Positions 1 to 9,847 of a DNA stretch of 64,000 nt are shown piece by piece (within the stretch, counting starts at the first letter, position 1; every line of letters begins with the position of its first letter). The notes beneath the pieces were generated by a model. It did no database searches. It saw only the letters and a program-made list of their open reading frames with translations, and was not told the DNA's origin. The stretch is from Methylobacter luteus IMV-B-3098 (GTDB lineage Bacteria; Pseudomonadota; Gammaproteobacteria; Methylococcales; Methylomonadaceae): NCBI RefSeq assembly GCF_000427625.1, contig NZ_KE386569.1:2276888-2340887 (forward strand), given 5' to 3'. The position numbers and the translations under genes were made by a program.

Positions 1-451
1 GGAAAGCCTCATCAATCGGCAATTCGGGATTATTCTCACCCGCCGCACCCATGATCTGTTGATAAATCAGATTTTCCTTTTCCGATAATTCGTTGACCAG
101 CAGAGCGATTTTGTTATCCACATGCAATTTCAGCAATTCGCTCAAGCCTTGCTTGAACGATGCCCGCGCATTTTCGTACGATTGCTGTTCATAAGGCTGG
201 CGCAGAGCCGGGTCCGACAGCAGAACGAACAGTCTGGCTTTTCGCTCGATATCGGAAGCTTTCTGCAAAACCTGGCGGATGGTCTTGGTCTGTTCGAAGA
301 CCTGGAAATTGATGGTCCTGCCCAATGTCGCCGTGTCGCGCATGGCATAAGCCGCGTACATCACGTCCAGAAAAAGAGGAATAACCGCAACGACAAAGCC
401 CAGAACGATAAGCGATTTCAGCGACAGGAGGTTTTTGAACTTCAGCCGCAT
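1..451 (-). CDS. Sensor histidine kinase, N-terminal part (runs off window)
   Basis: Reading the minus strand from 451 gives an open frame that leaves the window without a stop (150 codons visible). It begins MRLKFKNLLSLKSLIVLGF, has one strong membrane segment at about residues 10-33, then a helical region containing KARLFVLLSDPALRQPY and a run of heptad-like leucines. This arrangement matches the periplasmic/linker part of GlrK/QseE-type sensor kinases; the HisKA and ATPase domains would lie outside the window. The start is the ATG at 451, the first methionine before the membrane helix. The function is inferred from resemblance only. It is oriented away from the polysaccharide locus, so co-regulation with it is only a possibility. 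Confidence 0.7.
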   Translation of the reverse strand, partial: MRLKFKNLLSLKSLIVLGFVVAVIPLFLDVMYAAYAMRDTATLGRTINFQVFEQTKTIRQVLQKASDIERKARLFVLLSDPALRQPYEQQSYENARASFKQGLSELLKLHVDNKIALLVNELSEKENLIYQQIMGAAGENNPELPIDEAF

Positions 452-814
452 AAAAGCGGATGCAAACCATCTTGATAGTATTGATAAATCCGGTTTTCTA
501 AAATTTTCTTGAATAAAGGCGGTAATGGACTCTTTCATTGATTTTTGTGTTGGATCGTCAAAAGTAACCTCGCTTTCCGATAATCCATTCGAGACGCCGG
601 AGCGGCATGGAAGTCTGTTTTCCGGCATCGAAAACCCAATATTCCATGCAACTCTGGTTCGGCTTTTTGTCTCTATGATACATTTATTTATCAGACCCCG
701 TGAAGTTTTAAGCTCATCTTAGGCTTTGACCTTTAATATTGGCTTAATAGATCGAGATTAAGTTGAGCTTCATTTTGCCGCATCAGGCCACCCCGCCCGG
801 AAACAGTCAACCCC
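452..814. other. Intergenic region, no gene seen
   Basis: This AT-richer stretch separates the divergent sensor-kinase gene and the polysaccharide locus. Short open frames here lack a ribosome site and do not resemble proteins. It should hold the promoters of both neighbours, but no promoter could be assigned with confidence. Confidence 0.5.
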
Positions 815-3800
815 ATGAAATCATTGAAAATATTTTTTCTTGCCATACAGACAGCGCTGGTTGTGCCGGCCGGACTGTCCCCCGCCCATGCCGCCGGACT
901 CGCGGGATTATCGGCAACGGGCACAGCCGAAAGTCCTGCGCTCCTGCTTGAGCTGGGCAGTGAACCGGGCGGCGTCGACGACAAGACCATGCAGGTCTAC
1001 AGAGGGGAGGTATCCGCCCATGAAGGTGACGCTTCGATTCAAACGGACAAGGATGAAATCACTTCCCTGCACCCCGGCTTCGGCACCTGGAAGGTCAACT
1101 TCCGCTTCAAGATAAAACCCGGCCAGTCCGCCAAACCTTACACTTTCTGGGCGCGCTGGCGGCAGGGCGGAGAACCCGATGTCTGCGTGCAGTCCTTCGA
1201 AGTCTGGGCCGGGCCCGACCAGTCCAGACTGGAGAAGCGCGCCGTACTGTCCATGAAACCCAAGGGCTGGGATTACGCCTGGATAGCCGCGGAATCGCCC
1301 GTCAACCTCAAGGCGGATGATGCCGTTATCGAGGTGAGGGATACTGGCGCCGGGCATGACGCCAAGGTCTTCGACGCCTTCCTGCTCTCCCCGCCTCTGC
1401 CGGCAAGCGGCACGACGGACCGGCCGCTGGTGCTGCTGGATCTGGGCAAAGCACCAAGCGCCTCGGCGGAAAAGGACCCTACCGTGCAGGTCCGGCTCGG
1501 CACCGCCGCGCCCGGTCCCGGCGCCGGAGCGCTGACGACGGAAAAGGACGAGGTTCAGGTATTCCATCAGGGTTTCGGAAACTGGGGCGCGAACTTTCGC
1601 TTTGAACTCGATCCGGCGATGACGCCGGGCCTGTATCATGTCTTCGCCCGTTACAAAAGCGGCGGGGAAGTCTCCCAGGTAACTCAAAACTTCACGGTCA
1701 AGGCCGGGGCAAAGCCCGAAGAACTGGCCACACGCGGCAACTTCGATCTGACCAACACCTCGCCATGGGAATATCAGTGGCTGCAAGCCCCGTCAACCGT
1801 CACCGTGTTGCCCGGCGACCGCTGGCTGGAAATCAATAATACCGGCAAGGCGGACGGCGCCAAAGTGTTCGACGCCTTCCTGCTCAAGCTGGAAACGCCG
1901 CTCGGAGACTGGATGAAACCCGCGCAGGCCCAGGCCAGAAACCGCTTTCTGGCGCTGAGCAAAACCGAGTCTAATGCCAGGCAGCATCTCTATGTACTCG
2001 ACGGCCAAGGCGACAACGACGAGATTCTGTTCCGCGGCCTGGCTGCCGATGCCGCACGGCCCAGTTACGACAAATTTTCAGTGTCCTATTTGGTCGGACC
2101 GGAAGCCGAAACCCTGGCCCGGAAATTGAACCTGCCGGCGCTGCCCGCTGCCGTGATGACCGATGATCACTACAGCATGCTGGGCGTCCTGGCCAATCCC
2201 AAAAGCGAAGCCGATGTGCCCGGATTTCTTGCCGATCCGGCTAAAGCCGGCATGATGCCCAAACCGGCTGAAATCAAAAAGGATGAGCCAAAGCCGCTGC
2301 ACGGAGGCGTGCCCGCTGCCTGGCTGGTCGGCGGTGTGCAGGATGGCCTGGCCGGTGTTTCGGTTTACGGGTTGGATAGCGAGACTGTTTTGCGCCCGAA
2401 TCCCGATCAGCCCTACCTCAGCCTGCAAATGATGGGCGGGGAAATGCGAACCTGGCGGATGGCCCCCATAGAATCCGACGGCACCGCGGCCATCGAACCC
2501 AACACCCAACACGCCTACGGCTGGTCGCGCGGCAGCGGCTATGCGCAGCTCTATCTGCATGTCGATCAGGCCACGCAGGCCCTGCTGCATCTGAAGCAAT
2601 CCGGCATCAGGACCGCGGGCTGGCTGGACGGGCAGCCAGTCAAACTGGACAATGACCCTAATCCACCGTCCGGATTTTCGTCAGTCGGCGAAACGGTAAA
2701 AAGTCTGCTTAAGGGCTTGACCACCGAAGGTCTGGTGGCGACTGCGCTGTCGGAGCGGCCCGAAGCGCCGCAGGTCGCGGCGCTGAACCTTTCGCCGGGT
2801 TGGCACAGCCTGCTGGTCAAACTGGTGATGCAGCACGGCCAGGGCCAGCGTTTTTTCTTTAAAGGCCAATTTACCGATCCGTCCGGTCGGCCGCTGAATT
2901 CGATCAAGACGCAACTGACCGATCCCACCGTCGATCCGGCGCTGAACGTAACGGCCGCCAGGTTGCGCCCGCTGATCTCCGTAGACGCGCCGGCCAATCT
3001 GCCCCATCCGGGCGATCCGCTCAAACTGCGCGTGGACATGCGCTGGCATCCGATTCTGGAGGAACCCGAATTGCAGGCGCCGCTACCACGGTTTCAGGCC
3101 AAATTGCGCCTGCGCCTGGTCGATTACAGCGGCAACGAGATTGCGACGAAAGACATAGCGGGACTGTTCCCCGGCAAAGTCGAGGTCGATTTCGGCAAAA
3201 CGCCGGAGACCGGCTATTACGCCGTTTACGCTGCCCTGCATACGCCGGAAGGCCGGTTGATCATGACCTATCCCGCCGACGGCTTCACGGTCGTGGCAGG
3301 AACTGCCGAGCAAAAGCAGCGGCTGGACAGCAAGAAACTCTGGAACAACGACTATTACGCCCTGGCCGACGGCGATAAAAGCTTTGGGCAGGAAGGCGGC
3401 TATTTCAATTGGCTGGAACGCATGGGCATCTACAGAAGCTATGGCACTTATCCGGGCTTCGATCCTCAGTATCGCGCGAAATGGGAGCAGGCAAAGAAAC
3501 GCGGCCTGGTTCTGTTCGCCGATTCCTCGGGCGACAGCTCATGGCTCAACGACAATCCTGAAGACGGCCAGAAATTCATTAGCGCGGCCGCGCCGTTTAC
3601 CCGATTTTTCAAATCGACTAACGAGATCGACATCCGCCCGGAGGCTGAATGGCAAAAACTGCGCAACCCCGAGCACTGGGTGCAACGGGCCAAGTGGGAA
3701 TACGAACAGGCGCACAAGGCGCGCGGCGATGCTCATTACGTCGGCGGCAGCCTGGTCCGGCCCGGCGACATGAACGGCCAGGGCTCGGGCCAGTGGTTCA

Positions 3801-4465
3801 AGGAGGTGTTGAAACTTGGCCTGGATCAGTATCAGGACGCCTGGGACATCCACGCCTATCCGCAAAAACCGCCCCGTTTCGGCGGACCTATCGGCAATGG
3901 CGACAGCGAGGATGAGCGCGGCGTGCTGGCCGCCTACGCCAGCCTGGGCAAGAAAAACAGCCTGCCGTTCTGGCTGGGCGAGACGGGCGCCAAGGCCATG
4001 CATGGCTTCACCGGACGCCGCTGGCAGGCGGAACAGGCCGCGAAAGTAATTGCCTGGGTCAACAGCCGCAGCGACTACCTGGGGCTGGCGTTCTGCATCG
4101 CGCATGAATACGACCTGGCTTATGGCAGGCTCTGGGACTATTCCATGGGCCACAAGCCCGGAGAGGCGGCGCTGTATACCGCGAGCGCCCTGATCGACGG
4201 CCTGCCCTATAAGGCTTTCGACACCAGGGACGCCAACATTCAGGCCGCCCATTTCGGCCCGACCCTGATGCTCTGGCGGACGGATGAGACAGCCGGCAAC
4301 TGGCCGCTGCGGCTGGATTCGGGCAAATCCTGGGTGCTGGCCGATGTGGTAGGCCATGTCCGGGCGCTCCCGGTCGATGCTGCCGGGAACGCCAATATCC
4401 CCGTTTCCGCCAGCCCGGTCTATGTGCTGACCCGAACCGACTATGAACGGCTGACCCGGAATTGA
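815..4465 (+). CDS. Secreted glycoside-hydrolase-like protein with two N-terminal beta-sandwich repeats
   Basis: A 1216-residue exported protein with a signal peptide ending near SPAHA (residues 1-27). Residues about 40-195 and 200-360 are two tandem copies of one domain: each opens with a LLxLG strand, carries a KDE...HxGFG(T/N)W motif and closes with AKVFDAFLL, which suggests carbohydrate-binding beta-sandwiches. The C-terminal third looks like a TIM-barrel hydrolase of the GH39/GH5 type: STNEIDIRPE gives an Asn-Glu pair suited to the acid/base and PFWLGETGAKAM a possible nucleophile Glu. It sits just upstream of the EPS assembly genes, so a role in trimming or releasing the exopolysaccharide is likely. 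The family assignment is inference; secretion and the internal duplication are visible. Confidence 0.7.
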   Translation: MKSLKIFFLAIQTALVVPAGLSPAHAAGLAGLSATGTAESPALLLELGSEPGGVDDKTMQVYRGEVSAHEGDASIQTDKDEITSLHPGFGTWKVNFRFKIKPGQSAKPYTFWARWRQGGEPDVCVQSFEVWAGPDQSRLEKRAVLSMKPKGWDYAWIAAESPVNLKADDAVIEVRDTGAGHDAKVFDAFLLSPPLPASGTTDRPLVLLDLGKAPSASAEKDPTVQVRLGTAAPGPGAGALTTEKDEVQVFHQGFGNWGANFRFELDPAMTPGLYHVFARYKSGGEVSQVTQNFTVKAGAKPEELATRGNFDLTNTSPWEYQWLQAPSTVTVLPGDRWLEINNTGKADGAKVFDAFLLKLETPLGDWMKPAQAQARNRFLALSKTESNARQHLYVLDGQGDNDEILFRGLAADAARPSYDKFSVSYLVGPEAETLARKLNLPALPAAVMTDDHYSMLGVLANPKSEADVPGFLADPAKAGMMPKPAEIKKDEPKPLHGGVPAAWLVGGVQDGLAGVSVYGLDSETVLRPNPDQPYLSLQMMGGEMRTWRMAPIESDGTAAIEPNTQHAYGWSRGSGYAQLYLHVDQATQALLHLKQSGIRTAGWLDGQPVKLDNDPNPPSGFSSVGETVKSLLKGLTTEGLVATALSERPEAPQVAALNLSPGWHSLLVKLVMQHGQGQRFFFKGQFTDPSGRPLNSIKTQLTDPTVDPALNVTAARLRPLISVDAPANLPHPGDPLKLRVDMRWHPILEEPELQAPLPRFQAKLRLRLVDYSGNEIATKDIAGLFPGKVEVDFGKTPETGYYAVYAALHTPEGRLIMTYPADGFTVVAGTAEQKQRLDSKKLWNNDYYALADGDKSFGQEGGYFNWLERMGIYRSYGTYPGFDPQYRAKWEQAKKRGLVLFADSSGDSSWLNDNPEDGQKFISAAAPFTRFFKSTNEIDIRPEAEWQKLRNPEHWVQRAKWEYEQAHKARGDAHYVGGSLVRPGDMNGQGSGQWFKEVLKLGLDQYQDAWDIHAYPQKPPRFGGPIGNGDSEDERGVLAAYASLGKKNSLPFWLGETGAKAMHGFTGRRWQAEQAAKVIAWVNSRSDYLGLAFCIAHEYDLAYGRLWDYSMGHKPGEAALYTASALIDGLPYKAFDTRDANIQAAHFGPTLMLWRTDETAGNWPLRLDSGKSWVLADVVGHVRALPVDAAGNANIPVSASPVYVLTRTDYERLTRN

Positions 4466-4680
4466 CATTGACTGTAATTTAACCTCGATTCGGTTCAAGC
4501 TTCGTAAAGAAAGGGTAGTCAATCGACCCAATGCGCTTGTAGGTGCGAATTCATTCGCACTCAACAAGAGCCATAACGCTTTTTACAAAGCTTGGGCGGG
4601 CGTCTCGGGTCGAATACCCATGGGGCACAAGTGAATTCGACCCTACAGCCTGACCCGAAACTGACATTGACTGTAATTTA
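4451..4680. repeat. REP pair flanked by a 33-bp imperfect direct repeat
   Basis: Two REP palindromes lie at 4539-4560 (GTGCGAA/TTCGCAC stem) and 4607-4646 (GGGTCGAA/TTCGACCC stem, interrupted); the pair begins GTAGG and ends CCTAC. Outside them, 4451-4482 (the last codons of the preceding gene and its stop) and 4648-4680 repeat almost the same sequence, sharing TGACATTGACTGTAATTTA. The second copy is therefore a duplicated gene end placed beyond the REPs. Confidence 0.75.
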
Positions 4681-4881
4681 GACGCGGGGCATTCCAGCCC
4701 CGCGCGATTCCTCATCAAAAATTAATAAAATCTTCATCCAATCTTAATCAAACTCTTCGGTTTTCCCTCATGTTGCCTCTGTAGTCTTTACCCTAAATCA
4801 ATGCGAATCCCGCGTTGACCTTCAGGATAAGCGGTTTGGCCGCTCATTATTGTGAACATAAAAAACAGAGGTTTAGCGAAT

Positions 4882-6306
4882 ATGCCACCCAGTGTTGGAA
4901 ACATCTTCAACGGGCTCTTCAAGCAATATGGACATACGGCGATCCTATTGCTGAGATTTATCGACATTGCAATGCTGTTTTTCGCCGCCTGGACTGCCTA
5001 CTACTTCTGGCATGGACAGTTCGTCATCGATACTTACCACCGCATAGTGATCGCCCTTGGCATTCTGGGAGCCATCATTTTTTTCGAAATCGGGCAGGTT
5101 TACCGCCCCTGGCACAATGATGTGATGCGCGGCGAAATAGCCCGCATCGTCAGGGCCTGGGCATCGGCCCTGGTGTCGGTCATTTCCATCGTCGCCCTGG
5201 TTCGTCTGCAATTCTGGTTCGGCTCCAGTTACCGCTGGATCGCCACCTGGGGAGGACTGGGTCTAGTATACGTCCTCATTGCCCGCAGCCTGTTTTCCCA
5301 TCTGCTGCGCTGGTTGCGCGCTCATGGCTTGTCGCAGGGCAGGGTCGTCATGGTCGGACTGAACCAGATGGCGATTGCGGCCAGCCGGCAGTTGAATCAA
5401 TCATCCTGGGCAGGCCTGCATGTCATCGGTTATGTAGACGATCAGTCCGGCAACCCGATTCCCGTGGACGATTCTCTGCCCTGCCTCGGCAAACTGGACG
5501 ATCTGGCCGCTATCGTAACGCGCGAAGCCGTCGACGAGGTCTGGGTCGCATTCCCGTTAGAAGGCGTATCGCAAGCCGAACGTGTGCAACATGAACTGCG
5601 TCATCTGCCGGTCAGCATCCGGCTGGTCATCGATTGTTTCGCCTTCAAACAGAGCAAGTTCCTGAGCCTGAACACGGTGGCCGGCATCCCGACGCTGGAT
5701 GTCTCGGTCTCTCCTCTGCATGGCGTCAACCGCTATGTCAAGGAGCTGGAAGACCGTCTGTTCGCCTTTATCATATTGACGCTGATCAGTCCGCTGATGT
5801 TGTTGATCGCCCTCGGCGTCAAGCTGAGTTCTCGCGGGCCGGTGTTTTACCGTCAGGAACGGGTCGGCTGGAACAACCGTAAGTTCACCATTTTAAAATT
5901 CCGTTCGATGCCGGTGGACGCTGAATCCAAAACCGGCGCGGTCTGGGCTAAAGCTGGCGAGAATCGCGCTACCCGCTTCGGCAGCTTCTTGCGTAAAACC
6001 AGCCTGGACGAGTTGCCGCAACTGATCAATGTACTGATGGGCGACATGTCTCTGGTGGGCCCGCGTCCGGAACGCCCGGATTTTGTAGAAGTATTCAAGG
6101 AACAAGTGCCGAATTACATGAAAAAGCACATGGTCAAGGCAGGTATGACAGGCTGGGCGCAAGTAAACGGCTGGCGCGGAGATACCGACTTGAACCGCCG
6201 CATCGAACACGATTTGTATTACATCCAGCATTGGTCCATCTGGTTCGATCTGGAAATTGCACTGCGCACCCTGGTGTCCGGTTTTATCAACAAAAATGCC
6301 TACTAA
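4882..6306 (+). CDS. Undecaprenyl-phosphate sugar phosphotransferase (WcaJ/EpsE type)
   Basis: About 474 residues; the family starts repeat-unit synthesis by moving a sugar-1-phosphate from a nucleotide sugar to undecaprenyl phosphate at the inner membrane. Four N-terminal membrane helices (residues about 15-125) precede a CoA-binding-like domain (GRVVMVGLNQMA...VIGYVDD), a fifth hydrophobic segment (FAFIILTLISPLMLLIAL) and the bacterial sugar transferase domain with FYRQERVGWNNRKFTILKFRSM, KTSLDELPQLINVL, SLVGPRPERP and GMTGWAQVNGWRG. The ATG at 4882 is preceded by AGAGG; an in-frame GTG at 4852 would add ten residues. It heads the EPS assembly genes and is followed 14 bp later by the Wza homologue. 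The exact sugar cannot be read from the sequence. Confidence 0.93.
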   Translation: MPPSVGNIFNGLFKQYGHTAILLLRFIDIAMLFFAAWTAYYFWHGQFVIDTYHRIVIALGILGAIIFFEIGQVYRPWHNDVMRGEIARIVRAWASALVSVISIVALVRLQFWFGSSYRWIATWGGLGLVYVLIARSLFSHLLRWLRAHGLSQGRVVMVGLNQMAIAASRQLNQSSWAGLHVIGYVDDQSGNPIPVDDSLPCLGKLDDLAAIVTREAVDEVWVAFPLEGVSQAERVQHELRHLPVSIRLVIDCFAFKQSKFLSLNTVAGIPTLDVSVSPLHGVNRYVKELEDRLFAFIILTLISPLMLLIALGVKLSSRGPVFYRQERVGWNNRKFTILKFRSMPVDAESKTGAVWAKAGENRATRFGSFLRKTSLDELPQLINVLMGDMSLVGPRPERPDFVEVFKEQVPNYMKKHMVKAGMTGWAQVNGWRGDTDLNRRIEHDLYYIQHWSIWFDLEIALRTLVSGFINKNAY

Positions 6307-6320
6307 GGAATACACCCGCT

Positions 6321-7433
6321 ATGTTTAGATCCCTGTTTAGATCAATTCCTCTGATACCGGTCGTGCTGCTGCAGGCGTGTTCTCTGACGCCGGGCATGGA
6401 AATGGAGACCAACAGCCCGTTATCGCATATCGAGGTTCCAACGATGAAAGACGGCAAGCTGGTCAAGGAAAAAGCGAAGATCATCCCGATCACCGCCGAT
6501 CTGATCATCGAGCGGGCAAATGCGAAACAGGAGGTCAATAATCTCCCGATGGATACCAACCCCATGACCGCTTATAAGATCGGTCCGCACGACAGACTGC
6601 AAATCACGGTCTGGGACCATCCGGAGCTGAACGATCCGGGCAGCGAGAAAATCGACCCCACACTGGCCGGCAAGACGGTTCAGGATGACGGCACGCTTTA
6701 TTACCCCTATGTGGGCAATATTCCAGTGGCAGGGAAAACCGTCGCCGAAGTTCGGGAACTGCTGACCGAAGGGCTTTCCAAATACTTCAAGAAAGTCAAA
6801 CTCGATGTCCGCGTGCTGTCTTTCCAGAGCCATCGGGCTGCCGTCGTCGGCCAGGTCAAAACGCCGGGCGTCCAGTCCATGAACGAGACGCCATTGACCA
6901 TTGCAGAAGCCATCAGCCGCGCCGGCGGCGTGACCGAGGAAGCCGATTCGAGCAACGTAACCCTGGCCCGCGATGGCAAGCTCTATAAGATCGATGTGCT
7001 GAAGCTATACGAAAAAGGCGGCGCTGACCAGAACCTGCTGCTCAGGGACGGCGACGTGCTTAACATCCCCGACCGCCGGGACAGCAAGGTATTCGTCATG
7101 GGCGAGGTAGGCCGGCAGCAGGCCCTGCAAATCGGCAATGGCCAACGGATGACGCTCGCACAGGCGCTCGCGGAAGCTTATGGCGTCGATTTCAACTCTT
7201 CGCGGCCGGAAGAGATTTACGTGATCCGCACAGGCGAGCTAAAACCGGAAATTTTCCAGTTGAACGCGGAATCCCCTGACGCCTTGATACTTGCGGACCA
7301 GTTTCCGCTGCAGGCGCACGATACCGTTTTCGTGGGCACGGCGGGCGTCACCCAGTGGTCACGCGTACTTAACCAGATCCTACCGTCATCTTTCACTTCG
7401 GTCATGTCGCGCGCTGCCTTCATGGGGATGTAA
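6321..7433 (+). CDS. wza: Outer-membrane polysaccharide export lipoprotein (Wza/EpsA family)
   Basis: 370 residues starting at the ATG at 6321. The N-terminus is a lipoprotein signal (PLIPVVLLQAC, lipidated Cys at residue 20). The body shows the Poly_export domain beginning YKIGPHDRLQITVWDHPEL and reaching YPYVGNIPVAGKTVAEV, followed by SLBB-type domains (AAVVGQVKTPGVQ...AISRAGGV and VFVMGEVGRQ...). The family forms the octameric outer-membrane channel for group 1 capsules and exopolysaccharides and works with the Wzc-type kinase encoded next. Its TAA and the ATG of the kinase overlap by one base, consistent with translational coupling. Confidence 0.93.
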   Translation: MFRSLFRSIPLIPVVLLQACSLTPGMEMETNSPLSHIEVPTMKDGKLVKEKAKIIPITADLIIERANAKQEVNNLPMDTNPMTAYKIGPHDRLQITVWDHPELNDPGSEKIDPTLAGKTVQDDGTLYYPYVGNIPVAGKTVAEVRELLTEGLSKYFKKVKLDVRVLSFQSHRAAVVGQVKTPGVQSMNETPLTIAEAISRAGGVTEEADSSNVTLARDGKLYKIDVLKLYEKGGADQNLLLRDGDVLNIPDRRDSKVFVMGEVGRQQALQIGNGQRMTLAQALAEAYGVDFNSSRPEEIYVIRTGELKPEIFQLNAESPDALILADQFPLQAHDTVFVGTAGVTQWSRVLNQILPSSFTSVMSRAAFMGM

Positions 7434-9844
7434 TGGCATTCGAGGGAAAGAGCTTGTTCTCACACGATCAGGAAAAAAAGATTATGTATTTACAGAATGA
7501 AGTTAACTCAATTCCACCGCTGAATCCGCTCCCCCGGATTGAAGAGCGTAGCGTAAGTATTCGAGATTATGTCGACCTGTTGATCGAAGGCAGAAAGACC
7601 ATTCTGTTGGCTTTAGTGTCAGTATTGCTGGTCGCGACAGTCTATCTGATGCTGGCGCCGCGCACTTACAAGGCGGACGCGCTGCTGCGGATCGACAAGA
7701 ACAAGGCGCTGCTCGCGGCGCCGCTGCGCAGCGAAGCGAACCAGGCGCCGTCCGAAGCCGAAAGCCCGAGAGCGCAACGCGAAGTGGAAATCCTCCGTTC
7801 CCGTTCGGTTCTGGGCAAAGTGGTGGAAAATCTCAACCTGACGGTGGAAGCCTCCCCGCGTTATTTTCCCGTCATCGGCGAGACCCTGGCGCGCAAACAC
7901 GATGCCCACGACGGCCTCGCTAGTCCCTGGTGGGGATTTGGCCGCTGGGCCTGGGGCGGCGAAAAGCTGAAGGTCGACACCTTCACTGTGCCTGATCGCT
8001 ATCTGGGCAAGGAATTTACCCTGATCGCGCTGGAAGCAGGCCGTTTCCAGTTGCTGGGTCCGAAGGATGAGCCGTTGGCCGAAGGACCCGTAGGCGAATC
8101 CGTCACCGCCGACATCGGCGAGAGCGCGCCTGTGGCCGTCAAAATCGCCGAGCTCGAAGCGCGTCCCGGCACGCATTTCAAGTTGACCCGGAAAACTTCA
8201 TTGGAAGCCATCGAAACGTTGCAGAAGGCTTTTTCCGTCAAGGAAGTTTCCAAGGATACGGATATTCTCAGCGTCGAACTGAAAGGCAAGGACCCGGAGC
8301 AGCTGGCTAAATCGGTCAACGATATTGCCGCCATTTATGTCAACGCGACGGTCAATTGGGAGTCCGCGGAAGCCGGGCAAAAACTGGCTTTCCTGGAAAG
8401 CCAGCTGCCTATCGTCAAGGATCGCCTGGAAAAGGCGGAGCAGGGTTTGAGCGTTTACCGGCAAAAACATGGCGCGGTCGACATCTCTGCCGAGGCCGAA
8501 ATACTGCTGAAGCAGGCCGCGGAAATGGAAACCCTGGGCATCCAGCTCAAACAGAAATACGACGAGCAAAGCCAGCGCCTGGAATCCGCTCATCCGGACA
8601 TGCAAGCCACCAACGCGCAAATCAAGCGCGTCAATAGCAAGCTGTCGAAACTGGAAAAACGCATCAGGGATCTGCCTCGCACCCAACAGAGCGTGGTCAG
8701 CCTGTCACGTGATGTGCAGGTCAATACCGAGCTTTATACCTCGCTGTTGAACAGCGCCCAGGAGCAGCGCATCGCCGCCGCCGGTTCCCTGGGCAACTCC
8801 CGTATCGTCGATTTCGCGGTCACGCCGGAAAAGCCCTATTGGCCGAGGCCCGGCATGCTGTTGGCCATCGCTGGCCTGCTGGGTCTGACCGGGGGCTCCG
8901 CTATGGTATTCCTGAGACATTCCCTGCAGCGCCACGACAATTATCCGGCCTTGCTGGAATATCAGGTGGGCCTGCCGCTGTACGCAGCCATTCCTCATAG
9001 CAAGAAGCAGCAACGGCTGGCGCGCCTGATCGACCAGGGCAAAACGCGCGAGCCCGGCATCCTGGCCAGCCAGGACCCCCAGGATATCTCCGTCGAGTCG
9101 CTGCGCGGCCTGCGGACCACCCTGGAAGCGACCCTGGCCAGCAACGAGAGTAAGGTCATCATGGTCAGCAGCCCGGCTCCCGGCATGGGCAAATCCTTCG
9201 TCAGCACCAACCTCGCGGCACTGCTGGCCAGCATCAAAAAACGCGTGCTGATCATCGACGCAGACATGCGCAACGGCCGGCTGCATGATGCGTTCTCCGT
9301 CGACCGCCAGCCGGGGCTTTCCGACCTGCTGGCCGGCAGGGCCACGCTGGGCGAGGTGATCGTCAGCCTGCCCGAAGTCGGGGTGGATTTCATACCGAAA
9401 GGCAGCACGGTTCTGAATCCGGCGGAATTGCTGGTGATCGGCAATCTGGAGGAGACGATCGAACAGTTAAAGAGCTTTTACAACCATGTCGTGATTGATT
9501 CGCCGCCGATTCTGGGCGCGACGGATCCCGCCATTCTGGGCAAGTACGCCGATGCCACCTTCCTGGTCGTCAAGGAAGGCCGCTATACGGCGCAGGAACT
9601 GGAAGTCAGTTTTAAACGCTTCCAGCAGGTCGGCATCAAACCGAACGGTTTTATTATCAACAACATGAAAGAAGGCTCATCGTATTCGCCTTATTACGGT
9701 TACGCTTACGGCAGTCAGATCGATACGGAGGAAAAAAGCCTGTCCGCAAAAATACCCGGTTATCAGGCGGTCGAGGATTGGTTCAAAAGAAACGAGGAAC
9801 CCGAGGTGCTGTCCTCTTTAGCGATGGATGATGAACAGGTTTAA
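7433..9844 (+). CDS. wzc: Polysaccharide co-polymerase and tyrosine autokinase (Wzc family)
   Basis: 803 residues. An N-terminal Wzz domain with a membrane helix (TILLALVSVLLVATVYLML, about residues 61-79) is followed by a long periplasmic coiled-coil region, a second membrane helix (LLAIAGLLGLTGGSAMVFL) and a cytoplasmic BY-kinase domain. Walker A is SPAPGMGKSFVSTNLA, Walker A' is VLIIDADMRNGRLH and Walker B is HVVIDSPP. The C-terminal tail holds a tyrosine cluster (YSPYYGYAYG), the usual autophosphorylation site. The family controls chain length and export with Wza. The start overlaps the wza stop by one base; an alternative ATG at 7484 would drop 17 residues. Confidence 0.93.
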   Translation: MAFEGKSLFSHDQEKKIMYLQNEVNSIPPLNPLPRIEERSVSIRDYVDLLIEGRKTILLALVSVLLVATVYLMLAPRTYKADALLRIDKNKALLAAPLRSEANQAPSEAESPRAQREVEILRSRSVLGKVVENLNLTVEASPRYFPVIGETLARKHDAHDGLASPWWGFGRWAWGGEKLKVDTFTVPDRYLGKEFTLIALEAGRFQLLGPKDEPLAEGPVGESVTADIGESAPVAVKIAELEARPGTHFKLTRKTSLEAIETLQKAFSVKEVSKDTDILSVELKGKDPEQLAKSVNDIAAIYVNATVNWESAEAGQKLAFLESQLPIVKDRLEKAEQGLSVYRQKHGAVDISAEAEILLKQAAEMETLGIQLKQKYDEQSQRLESAHPDMQATNAQIKRVNSKLSKLEKRIRDLPRTQQSVVSLSRDVQVNTELYTSLLNSAQEQRIAAAGSLGNSRIVDFAVTPEKPYWPRPGMLLAIAGLLGLTGGSAMVFLRHSLQRHDNYPALLEYQVGLPLYAAIPHSKKQQRLARLIDQGKTREPGILASQDPQDISVESLRGLRTTLEATLASNESKVIMVSSPAPGMGKSFVSTNLAALLASIKKRVLIIDADMRNGRLHDAFSVDRQPGLSDLLAGRATLGEVIVSLPEVGVDFIPKGSTVLNPAELLVIGNLEETIEQLKSFYNHVVIDSPPILGATDPAILGKYADATFLVVKEGRYTAQELEVSFKRFQQVGIKPNGFIINNMKEGSSYSPYYGYAYGSQIDTEEKSLSAKIPGYQAVEDWFKRNEEPEVLSSLAMDDEQV

Positions 9845-9847
9845 GCG

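Noticed and set aside
122..475. Plus-strand open frame over the sensor kinase region
   Set aside because: It is the antisense shadow of the membrane sensor kinase on the minus strand, whose translation has a clear helix and linker.
525..722. Small plus-strand open frame near the left edge
   Set aside because: No ribosome site, no recognisable pattern, and AT-rich promoter-like surroundings.
4539..4646. CRISPR-like repeats
   Set aside because: The repeated units are palindromes without regular spacers or nearby cas genes; they fit REPs.
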